Origin: Liquorilactobacillus satsumensis DSM 16230 = JCM 12392
GTDB taxonomy: Bacteria; Bacillota; Bacilli; Lactobacillales; Lactobacillaceae
Direction of reading: 5' to 3'
DNA: 35,348 nt
Assembly: GCF_001435195.1 (NCBI RefSeq)
Contig: NZ_AZFQ01000039.1
Span: 4,411 to 39,758, forward strand
The position numbers and the translations under genes are program-made. The notes beneath the pieces were generated by a model, which was given only the letters and a program-made list of their open reading frames with translations, was not told the DNA's origin and did no database searches. Shown here one piece after another: positions 24,641 to 31,091 of this stretch (the stretch's first letter is position 1; every line of letters starts with the position of its first letter).

Positions 24641-26644
24641 GTGAAGATGAAGCGTAAATACTTGTTGGGACCATTGATTACACTGGGAATTGTTTATGGG
24701 GACATTGGAACATCTCCTCTTTATGTAATGAATGCACTTGTGAGCGATGCAGGTGGATTGAAGAAAGTTACAGCAGACTATGTTTTGGGGAGCCTTTCGT
24801 TGATTTTTTGGACCCTAATGCTGATTACAACGGTTAAGTATGTGGGAATTGCTTTACGCGCATCAAATCGTGGTGAAGGTGGTATTTTTGCATTGTATGC
24901 ATTAGTGCGTCAAAAGGGCGTCTGGTTAATTTTACCAGCTTTGGTAGGTGGGGCAGCTTTGTTGGCTGACGGGACACTTACACCCGCTGTGACGGTCACA
25001 AGTGCGATTGAAGGTCTCAAAGGAGTTAAAATTGGGTCCGAAGTGCTGCTATCTGATCAAAGCGAAGTCATTTTGTGGACGTTGGTGATTTTACTGGTCC
25101 TATTTTTGATTCAAAAGTTTGGAACAAATTTCATTGGTAAAGCTTTTGGACCAGTCATGGTAATTTGGTTTGGCTTTTTAACAGTTTTTGGTGTTGCAAA
25201 TCTGATGAATGATTGGAGTGTCTTACGGGCACTGTCACCAACATACGGGATTGCGCTACTTTTTTCCCACGATAATCCGGTGGGAATCTTCATTCTTGGC
25301 AGTGTTTTTCTAGCGACAACTGGTGCAGAAGCGCTGTATTCTGATATGGGACATGTGGGTAGACGTAATATTTACTTAACCTGGCCATTTGTTTTTGGCA
25401 GTTTGATTTTAAATTACTTTGGGCAAGGTGCCTGGATGCTAAAGCAGATCAGTGGGCATGTGACAGTTAGCAATGTTAATCCCTTTTTTGATATGCTGCC
25501 GCAAAGCTACCGTGTTGCTGGAGTAGTGCTTGCAACTTTAGCTGCAATTATTGCTTCTCAGGCATTAATCACCGGTTCTTTTACTTTAGTTGAAGAGGCG
25601 ATTGGGCTAAAGATTTTGCCGCGTTTTGATGTTATGCATCCCAATCTTTCGCGTGGTCAAATCTATATTCCGATTGTCAATTGGTTACTATGTGTTACCA
25701 CTACATTAATTGTCTTGTACTTTGGTAGCTCAGAACATATGGAAGCCGCTTATGGACTGGCGATTACACTAACAATGTTAATGACCACAATCCTCTTGAC
25801 CTTCTATATCAAGGACCGTATCCCACATAGTGTGACGATTATGTTTGCCGCTGGTTTCCTAGCAATCGAAATGGTTTTCTTTATTTCAAGTGTCGTGAAA
25901 TTTATGCATGGTGGCTTTATTACTGTTATTTTGACCTGCATAATCCTAGCTGTCATGGTCGTTTGGTACTTCGGTAATCGTGTTCGTGCAGATGTGACCG
26001 ATGAATCAGAAACGGTTTCGCTGCTGGACTATCGTAAGCAGCTGATTAAACTTTCACAAGATGAGAGCATTCCAATGTTTATGAGCAACCTAGTAATGCT
26101 GGCAAAGGTTAAGGGCGATTACTCAATCAAGCGGGAGATTCTATATTCAATTCTTGATAAGCAGCCTAAACGGGCGCAAGTCTACTGGTTTGTTTCGGTG
26201 AATACCACAGACGAACCATACACGAGTTACTACACTGTAGATATGATGGGCACGCGTAACATTGTCAATTTACAGCTTTTCTTAGGTTTTAAAGTTGATC
26301 ATACGGTCAATCTTTATCTGCGGCAAGTCGTACAAGAGCTGATGTCTGAAGGAATTATTGATGAACAGCCACAAGAGTATACAACACTTAAGCATCGAAT
26401 CGTTGGTGATTTTTGCTTTATCCTTATTCAAGAAATGCTGTCACCTAATACCCAGATTGAACCTTGGCGGCATTTCCTAATTTCTGGACGCATTTTTTTG
26501 CAAAATCATAGTACGACGCCGATGGAATGGTTTGGTTTGGAATTCAGTGATGTCCGGATTGAGAAAGTGCCACTCTTTCTTAGGAAGCGCAGGATGTCCG
26601 TTATTAGACAGAATGCGATTTTGAATCCGAAGCAAGATAAATAA
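24641..26644 (+). CDS. kup: Kup/KUP/HAK-type potassium transporter
   Basis: A 667-residue potassium-proton symporter. GIVYGDIGTSPLYV (17-30) is the family signature, followed by 12 helices to about residue 445 and a long cytoplasmic C-terminal domain with the typical end segment. GTG at 24641 is favoured over the ATG at 24647 because GAGG (24627-24630) lies 10 bases away. In related lactic acid bacteria Kup proteins are inhibited by c-di-AMP; nothing in this sequence tests that, and no ydaO-type riboswitch is visible upstream. It probably shares the permease transcript. No clear terminator follows. Confidence 0.96.
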   Translation: MKMKRKYLLGPLITLGIVYGDIGTSPLYVMNALVSDAGGLKKVTADYVLGSLSLIFWTLMLITTVKYVGIALRASNRGEGGIFALYALVRQKGVWLILPALVGGAALLADGTLTPAVTVTSAIEGLKGVKIGSEVLLSDQSEVILWTLVILLVLFLIQKFGTNFIGKAFGPVMVIWFGFLTVFGVANLMNDWSVLRALSPTYGIALLFSHDNPVGIFILGSVFLATTGAEALYSDMGHVGRRNIYLTWPFVFGSLILNYFGQGAWMLKQISGHVTVSNVNPFFDMLPQSYRVAGVVLATLAAIIASQALITGSFTLVEEAIGLKILPRFDVMHPNLSRGQIYIPIVNWLLCVTTTLIVLYFGSSEHMEAAYGLAITLTMLMTTILLTFYIKDRIPHSVTIMFAAGFLAIEMVFFISSVVKFMHGGFITVILTCIILAVMVVWYFGNRVRADVTDESETVSLLDYRKQLIKLSQDESIPMFMSNLVMLAKVKGDYSIKREILYSILDKQPKRAQVYWFVSVNTTDEPYTSYYTVDMMGTRNIVNLQLFLGFKVDHTVNLYLRQVVQELMSEGIIDEQPQEYTTLKHRIVGDFCFILIQEMLSPNTQIEPWRHFLISGRIFLQNHSTTPMEWFGLEFSDVRIEKVPLFLRKRRMSVIRQNAILNPKQDK

Positions 26645-26692
26645 AGATGCTAACCAGTTTAAGAAAATTTGGACTATAGAACAAATAACCAG

Positions 26693-26709
26693 TAAATAAT
26701 GATTATTTA
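26693..26709. promoter_or_regulatory. Fur-family-like palindrome between kup and the ABC genes
   Basis: TAAATAATGATTATTTA is a perfect 8-1-8 palindrome with the ATAAT-N-ATTAT core shared by Fur and PerR boxes. TATACT at 26717-26722 could be a -10 just downstream, but no matching -35 was found. AT-rich chance palindromes are common, so this is tentative. Confidence 0.35.
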
Positions 26710-26827
26710 AAAAACTTATACTAGTAGAGCATTTAGACTGCTAGTTTGGTTCATAACACTGTGATCGATATTAAGTAGATAAAACTTCCGAGTATCTTCA
26801 TAAATTGGGGATATTATCTCTGTATTA

Positions 26828-26855
26828 TTGAAAAGGTAGTTTTATATTTTATTAA
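26828..26855 (+). promoter_or_regulatory. putative promoter of the ABC exporter genes
   Basis: TTGAAA near 26828, a 16-base spacer and TATTAA lie about 20 bases before the GGAGG of the permease gene. This is a moderate match in very AT-rich DNA. Confidence 0.4.
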
Positions 26856-26871
26856 TATTGGAGGCAGTGTT

Positions 26872-28314
26872 ATGAACTTTTTTTATAGGGCTTTTTTAAA
26901 TGTTAAGGGTAAAAAAGGCCGAACAATTCTTTTGATACTGGTGCTTTCAGCAATTCTACTTTTTGTACTTGCTGGAATAATTATTCAAAATGCGGCAACA
27001 ACAGCGGTGAATAATGCTAAAAAGAGTTCGGGTGCCACAGTTACATTATCAGCAAATAGGAGCAATGCATTTAAGAAACTCCGGCAGCAAAAAAGTAAAA
27101 ATCCAACACTGAGTCTTGCTAGTGTGAGTGTTAAAACGGCTAAAAAGATCGGTAATTCTGATTATGTGAAAGCATACAACATCACTAATTCTACAAGTGT
27201 AAATGCAAAGTCATTTGACGCTATTAAAACCTCAAGCAGCAGCCAATCAAATCAGATGAGCGGCCCGGGAGGAAAATCAAGCAGCAGCAGTAGCAGTCAG
27301 GGCGATATTTCTCTTTCAGGTGTTACTTCCACGAGCCAGGTTAGTTCGTTTACCTCTGGTACAAGTAAAATCAAAAGTGGTCGTGGAATAAATGCTTCAG
27401 ATGCAGGCACAAACAATGTTGTAATTGAGACAGAATTAGCTAAGCAAAATAGCATTTCAGTCGGAGACACAATCACAGTTAAAGATACAGATAAAAACAT
27501 TCATAAATTTAAAGTTGTCGGGATTTACAAGTCAAGTTCGACAAGTAGTCAAACAGGCGGCATGGGACAGACGGATCCTTCAAATACAATCTACAGTTCC
27601 TATGCATTGGTAAATTCTATTAAAGGGACAACGTCTGCAGAATCAGTTACTTATACAATCAGCAATCCATCAAAAGCTGCAGCATTCATAACTGCTGCCA
27701 AGAAGTCAATCAACACTTCAAAACTTTCTTTGACAAAAGATGACAGCACATACCGCTCATTACTTACACCGCTTAATAATGTTAAATCTTTTGCTCAGAA
27801 GATTGTGATCCTTGTTAGTGTAGCAGGCACAATTATCTTAACTCTGATCGTAGTTTTAATGATTCGCGAACGACGCTACGAAATTGGTGTGCTGCTTTCA
27901 TTAGGTGAAAAACGTTGGAAAGTAATTGCGCAGTTTTTTGCTGAAATGGTAATGATTATGGTAGTCTCAATTGCAGTTGCCGGAGCAGGTGGCAAATTTG
28001 TGGGTGATGCCGTGGGCAAGCAGTTGGTTAATCAAACGACAACGACTACAAGTACAACAACAAATACCACAACAGGCAACAGTCAAAATGGGCAACCTGG
28101 CGGCGGCGGTGCCCAGATGGCAAATAATGGCGGTGGAGGACAACAGCAATCCACTCAGGCATCATCGCAGCAACTTCAGAAACTCTCAACCAGTATCAGT
28201 GTTGTTTCGTTAGTACAGCTAGGAGCATTTGGATTAGCAATCATCCTCCTGGCAATTTTAATCGGGTCAATCGGGATATTGAGACTGCAGCCAAAGAAAA
28301 TCTTGATTTCTTAA
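26872..28314 (+). CDS. ABC transporter permease (MacB/FtsX-type) with low-complexity segments
   Basis: A 480-residue membrane protein. Helix 1 (about 18-42) is followed by a large extracellular MacB-like domain (about 45-300). Three more helices (about 305-330, 352-375 and 445-472) make the FtsX domain. RERRYEIGVLLSLGEKRW after helix 2 is the usual cytoplasmic coupling motif. Two low-complexity insertions stand out: a Ser/Gln/Gly stretch near 120-145 and a Thr-, Gly-, Gln- and Asn-rich run at about 388-435 in the outer loop between helices 3 and 4. GGAGG supports the ATG. The ATPase gene follows after 24 bp. Family members export peptides or antibiotics or respond to envelope stress; no substrate is evident. 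Confidence 0.9.
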   Translation: MNFFYRAFLNVKGKKGRTILLILVLSAILLFVLAGIIIQNAATTAVNNAKKSSGATVTLSANRSNAFKKLRQQKSKNPTLSLASVSVKTAKKIGNSDYVKAYNITNSTSVNAKSFDAIKTSSSSQSNQMSGPGGKSSSSSSSQGDISLSGVTSTSQVSSFTSGTSKIKSGRGINASDAGTNNVVIETELAKQNSISVGDTITVKDTDKNIHKFKVVGIYKSSSTSSQTGGMGQTDPSNTIYSSYALVNSIKGTTSAESVTYTISNPSKAAAFITAAKKSINTSKLSLTKDDSTYRSLLTPLNNVKSFAQKIVILVSVAGTIILTLIVVLMIRERRYEIGVLLSLGEKRWKVIAQFFAEMVMIMVVSIAVAGAGGKFVGDAVGKQLVNQTTTTTSTTTNTTTGNSQNGQPGGGGAQMANNGGGGQQQSTQASSQQLQKLSTSISVVSLVQLGAFGLAIILLAILIGSIGILRLQPKKILIS

Positions 28315-28338
28315 TCTTGTTTGGAGGAAGTGGAAAAA

Positions 28339-28995
28339 ATGCTAAAAACAAAAAATGTTGCATATTGGTATGATAAAAAAGAGCATAAATTATTTGACAA
28401 TGTTAATTTAGAATTTAAAGAAGGAAAACTGTACGCGATTATTGGTAGCAGTGGCTCTGGCAAAACAACTTTTCTTTCATTGTTAGGTGGACTAGATAAA
28501 CCGCGTGCAGGTACAATTGAATTTCAGGGGGTTCCACTATCCAAAATTGGATTAACAAACTATCGTAATCATGATGTTTCAATGGTTTTCCAATCTTACA
28601 ACCTATTTCCCTATATGTCCGCACTTGAGAATATTTTGACGGCCATGGCGATTACTAAAGCAGAACATGTACATGATAAAGATTATGTGTTTGAGGTGCT
28701 TGAAAAGATCGGAATTAACAAAGAAATGGCTAAGAAAAAAGTCGGACGGCTGTCTGGTGGTCAGCAGCAAAGGGTCGCTATTGCGCGAACAATGTGTTGT
28801 GATGCTAAATTAGTAGTTGCAGATGAACCAACTGGTAATTTGGATGAACAAAATACCTTTGAGGTGTTGGATTTGTTTAAAGCAGTGGCACATGAGCAAA
28901 ATAAATGTGTTATCATAGTTACGCATGAATCAATGGTTGCACAACGGTGTGATCAGCAGATTGAATTGAAAAATAATGAATTTTTGATTAAGTAA
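28339..28995 (+). CDS. ABC transporter ATPase (LolD/MacB type)
   Basis: A 218-residue ATPase powering the adjacent permease. Walker A GSSGSGKT is at 36-43, the Q-loop is in VFQSYNLFPYMSALENI, the signature LSGGQQQ at 138-144, Walker B LVVADEP at 158-164 and the H-loop is VTHE. GGAGGA at 28323-28328 supports the ATG at 28339; the TTG at 28321 would place the binding site inside the gene. Permease before ATPase is the reverse of the common order. The transcript ends at 29033-29077. Confidence 0.95.
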   Translation: MLKTKNVAYWYDKKEHKLFDNVNLEFKEGKLYAIIGSSGSGKTTFLSLLGGLDKPRAGTIEFQGVPLSKIGLTNYRNHDVSMVFQSYNLFPYMSALENILTAMAITKAEHVHDKDYVFEVLEKIGINKEMAKKKVGRLSGGQQQRVAIARTMCCDAKLVVADEPTGNLDEQNTFEVLDLFKAVAHEQNKCVIIVTHESMVAQRCDQQIELKNNEFLIK

Positions 28996-29032
28996 AATAG
29001 CGTTACCTAAATTGAAATAAATTCGAATTAGT

Positions 29033-29077
29033 TTCAGTTCAGAGTACTGATTAGGTTCAGCTCTGAACTGAATTTTT
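29033..29077 (+). terminator. intrinsic terminator after the ABC exporter
   Basis: TTCAGTTCAGAG (29033-29044) pairs perfectly with CTCTGAACTGAA (29061-29072), followed by TTTTTG. The region from here to 29183 holds nothing else I can identify. Confidence 0.85.
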
Positions 29078-29183
29078 GTTTTATCCAAGAATACTTAGCC
29101 TGCCTCTTTAAGTACTATCAGGGTGTTTTTCCAAATAAATCGGCAATTTTGTGGCGCTGCTGCCGAACATTACACGCCAAACT

Positions 29184-29231
29184 AAAAGAGGAGCTGTGCC
29201 AAAAGTTAAATTTTGGCACAGCCCCTCTTTT
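29184..29231. terminator. bidirectional terminator hairpin in repeat copy 2
   Basis: A 21-bp stem with a single mismatch (29184-29204 with 29211-29231) closes a GTTAAA loop. T-rich tracts sit at both ends (CTCTTTTATT rightward and CTCTTTTAG leftward), so it can serve the ABC genes and the leftward zinc operon. Confidence 0.8.
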
Positions 29232-29360
29232 ATTCCGGATAAACGTGTGACATAAGTCAAAATTCTCCATCTAACTTCGAATTACTCATAGCAAAGTACT
29301 CGCGATGTTCGTAATTTCGAGTTAGCACTCAAAATTTTCCTGACTTATGTCACACTCTCT
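29184..29360 (-). repeat. dispersed palindromic repeat, copy 2 (full, inverted)
   Basis: This is the longer relative of 4614-4741 in opposite orientation. It has outer arms GTGTGACATAAGTC (29245-29258) and GACTTATGTCACAC (29342-29355). Inner arms CTAACTTCGAATTAC and GTAATTTCGAGTTAG match at 13 of 15 positions and enclose a loop absent from copy 1. The attached hairpin (29184-29231) has the stem GTGCC/GGCAC where copy 1 has GTGAC/GTCAC, a compensatory change. Its loop is inverted relative to copy 1. It lies between convergent genes, as copy 1 does. Confidence 0.8.
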
Positions 29361-29414
29361 ACTGTGATCGACAAATAGGGATGAACATAAATGAAAATTT
29401 TTATATTATTTTGA

Positions 29415-29540
29415 TTAAACAGTTCGTTGTTTCTTGTTTTTTTTACTTTCTTTAATAAGAGCAAGTGCACGTTTGCGGGTTTTAATGTTAGGACTTTTTA
29501 ACTGGCGATAGGCACTGCTAACGTTAGGTTTAGTTGTCAA
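29415..29540 (-). CDS. 41-residue basic small protein of the zinc-response operon
   Basis: TTG at 29538-29540 with AGGTGG upstream opens a 41-codon frame (MTTKPNVSSAYRQLKSPNIK, then TRKRALALIKE and a Lys/Gln/Arg-rich tail). It starts 12 bases after the S14 gene, so it is the third gene of the Zur-boxed operon. It has no cysteine or histidine and about a dozen lysines and arginines. Short proteins with a similar SPNIKTRKRAL core occur in other lactobacilli, to my recollection labelled putative metal homeostasis protein, but I cannot confirm this here. Its charge would also suit RNA or ribosome binding. Confidence 0.7.
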   Translation of the reverse strand: MTTKPNVSSAYRQLKSPNIKTRKRALALIKESKKNKKQRTV

Positions 29541-29552
29541 TTTACACACCAC

Positions 29553-29822
29553 CTACCAACTTGCCTTGCGCACACCTGGGAGCAGTCCCTGATGTGCTAG
29601 TTCTCGAAACCTGATACGTGACATTCCAAATTGACGCAGATAGGCATGTGGTCTGCCATCAAGCAAGTCGCGGCGATGGATTCTGGTAGGCGAAGCGTTG
29701 CGTGGAAGCTTGCTAAGAGCTTGATAGTCATGATTTTTGCGTAGTTCTTGCCGGCGTTGCGCGTATTTTTGTACCATTGCTTCGATTTTTTGTTCCTTAG
29801 CGATTTTTGATTTTTTTGCCAT
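29553..29822 (-). CDS. rpsN: 30S ribosomal protein S14, zinc-independent paralogue
   Basis: An 89-residue S14 of the long, cysteine-free (C-) class. [25 protein letters not shown] opens it, and [49 protein letters not shown] is the conserved C-terminus (described at about 41-89). The four zinc-binding cysteines of the short C+ form are absent. Such paralogues replace the zinc form when zinc is scarce, freeing zinc. AAGGAG overlaps the stop region of the L32 gene 11 bp upstream, so the genes form a tight operon. Confidence 0.95.
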   Translation of the reverse strand: MAKKSKIAKEQKIEAMVQKYAQRRQELRKNHDYQALSKLPRNASPTRIHRRDLLDGRPHAYLRQFGMSRIRFRELAHQGLLPGVRKASW

Positions 29823-29833
29823 ATTTTTTCTCC

Positions 29834-29998
29834 TTATAGAACTTTTTTGCCGTTGTAATAACCCTGCTGCGAAACATGATGATTGCGGACATACTCTCCA
29901 GTGGTCTTATCTAGGTGGATGCTTGGAAGTGAAATTTTTTTGGAGGCACGCCGTGAATTTTTTTTACTTTTCGATGTTTTTCTCTTAGGAACAGCCAA
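29834..29998 (-). CDS. rpmF: 50S ribosomal protein L32, zinc-free paralogue
   Basis: A 54-residue protein from a TTG start (29996-29998) with GGGAGGTG upstream. It opens [19 protein letters not shown], the normal L32 N-terminus. The C-terminal half ([20 protein letters not shown], then [12 protein letters not shown]) keeps the fold landmarks but has none of the four cysteines of zinc-binding L32. It is first in the leftward operon with S14 and the 41-residue protein, directly downstream of a Zur-type operator. Confidence 0.93.
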   Translation of the reverse strand: MAVPKRKTSKSKKNSRRASKKISLPSIHLDKTTGEYVRNHHVSQQGYYNGKKVL

Positions 29999-30019
29999 AG
30001 TGTGACACCTCCCTGTAAT

Positions 30020-30042
30020 TAAATGATAATGATTACTATTTA
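30020..30042. promoter_or_regulatory. Zur-type operator of rpmF-rpsN
   Basis: The core AATGATAATGATTACTATT is a near-palindrome centred on G30031, with 9 of 11 base pairs matched. It closely resembles the Gram-positive Zur box (TCGTAAT-N-ATTACGA type). It lies directly downstream of the leftward -10, where a bound repressor would block initiation. Confidence 0.75.
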
Positions 30043-30043
30043 A

Positions 30044-30072
30044 AAGATACGCGCTTTTGGCAACTTTGTAAA
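30044..30072 (-). promoter_or_regulatory. promoter of the leftward zinc operon
   Basis: On the minus strand TTTACA (30067-30072), a 17-base spacer and TATCTT (30044-30049) precede the Zur-type box and the rpmF start. Confidence 0.6.
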
Positions 30073-30089
30073 GGCCTTTTTAACTGTAG

Positions 30090-30118
30090 TTGACAAAGTA
30101 ACTTTTCATTGTTATTTT
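30090..30118 (+). promoter_or_regulatory. promoter of rpmG
   Basis: A perfect TTGACA (30090-30095), a 17-base spacer and TATTTT (30113-30118). The second Zur-type box begins three bases after the -10. Confidence 0.65.
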
Positions 30119-30120
30119 AT

Positions 30121-30141
30121 AAAGAGTAATTATTACTATTT
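30121..30141. promoter_or_regulatory. Zur-type operator of rpmG
   Basis: A 21-bp palindrome with one mismatched pair, centred at 30131. The core AGTAATTATTACT (30125-30137) is perfect and matches the GTAAT-N-ATTAC heart of Zur boxes. It occupies the expected transcription start of rpmG. Confidence 0.8.
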
Positions 30142-30158
30142 AATATGGAGGAGAAAAC

Positions 30159-30308
30159 ATGCGAACAAATATACTCTTAGAATGTGTCGAAACTGGAGAA
30201 CGTCTTTATATTACAAGTAAAAATAAGCGAAATACGCCAGAGAAGCTGCAATTAAAGAAATATTCACCAAAACTGCGCAAGAAAGCATTATTTGTAGAAG
30301 TTAAGTAA
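30159..30308 (+). CDS. rpmG: 50S ribosomal protein L33, zinc-independent paralogue
   Basis: A 49-residue L33, [20 protein letters not shown] with the conserved [21 protein letters not shown] core. Zinc-binding L33 has two CxxC pairs; here only C9 remains, followed by VET-G, and the second pair is replaced ([10 protein letters not shown]), so no zinc site is possible. GGAGGAG at 30147-30153 supports the ATG. It diverges from rpmF-rpsN across a 160-bp region holding two promoters and two Zur-type boxes, so both transcripts should rise together when zinc is low. Confidence 0.93.
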   Translation: MRTNILLECVETGERLYITSKNKRNTPEKLQLKKYSPKLRKKALFVEVK

Positions 30309-30392
30309 CTAGCCTACTGAATAATTTGTAAAAAGGAACGATTTGCTCTGGTTTTTAAATATACAGCAAAATAATAGTCATGAAACGCAGTA

Positions 30393-30432
30393 CGGACACC
30401 TGAAGTTTCTTACTCAAAACTTCAAGTGCCCG
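30393..30432. other. stem-loop downstream of rpmG
   Basis: CGGACAC-C-TGAAGTTT pairs with AAACTTCA-A-GTGCCCG (one mismatch, one opposed pair of unmatched bases). No T-run follows on either strand, so it is not a normal terminator. The remainder of 30309-30543 shows no gene. Confidence 0.5.
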
Positions 30433-30543
30433 TTGTTCTAACAAGACAAGTCGTCATTGGATAATTGCACGACTGTCGTTTGCTCGTTATAGGATTGTTT
30501 TTTGTGCAAAAAGTGTAGTAGGGCGTTGGTGTGGAGTTTGATG

Positions 30544-31080
30544 GTACTTCTACATAACGTGCTCAAAGGCTAACGGTGAGTGTCGGCACTTCTACATAAC
30601 GTGCTCCAAAAGGCAGCCCTTTATGCTTAGCTCAGGTAACAACGGCAACAAGCCCAGTCACCCATGTTACCTGTCGCTAATCCTTCAAGGCCTCCCGCCT
30701 TTTTACGCACTTCTATTTAACGTGCTCCACCCAGCAACCGCCGATTCCTAAGCCTGCCTTACGCGTAACCAAGCCCGGGTTACTTTGTAATGCCGGACTT
30801 AGTCATTGGAGGCTGAACGCCGGGTGTCGGCACTTCTACATAACGTGCTCCAAAAGGCAGCCCTTTATGCTTAGCTCAGGTAACAACGGCAACAAGCCCA
30901 GTCACCCATGTTACCTGTCGCTAATCCTTCAAGGCCTCTCGCCTTTTTACGCACTTCTTTTATAACGTGCTCCACCCACCAGCCTTCTGTGCCTAACCTC
31001 AAATTACGCATAGACACAACCCGTCTATGCGTAATTTGTTGTTAGTGCTCAAAGGCTCCCAGTGAGTGTCGCACTTCTTC
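30544..31080. repeat. tandem array of about 120-bp structured palindromic units
   Basis: Four units (30601-30710, 30722-30833, 30845-30954, 30967-31074) each start GTGCTCC and end GCAC, and these ends pair. Linkers of 11-12 bases (TTCTACATAAC, TTCTATTTAAC or TTCTTTTATAAC) separate them. A truncated 30-base unit (30560-30589) lies at the left edge. Each unit folds on itself almost completely: an outer GTGC/GCAC stem, then AAAAGGC/GCCTTTT, CACCC/GGGTG or CACCCAC/GTGAGTG, then a CTAAG/TTAGC-like stem, then a long inner hairpin. Units 1 and 3 differ by one base. GC content (about 50% in unit 1) is above the surroundings. No protein of note is encoded. Confidence 0.85.
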
Positions 31081-31091
31081 AAATTTCTTGC

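Noticed and set aside
29737-29988. 83-codon plus-strand ORF
   Set aside because: It is antisense to the S14 and L32 genes, both of which are clearly recognisable.
30544-31080. CRISPR array
   Set aside because: The shared element is only about 20 bp with about 100-bp intervals that are themselves palindromic and partly identical. Spacers should be unique and about 30 bp, and no cas gene is near.
30544-31080. Integron attC sites
   Set aside because: The hairpin units have a size similar to attC, but there are no gene cassettes between them and no integrase gene, and the linkers are only 11-12 bases.
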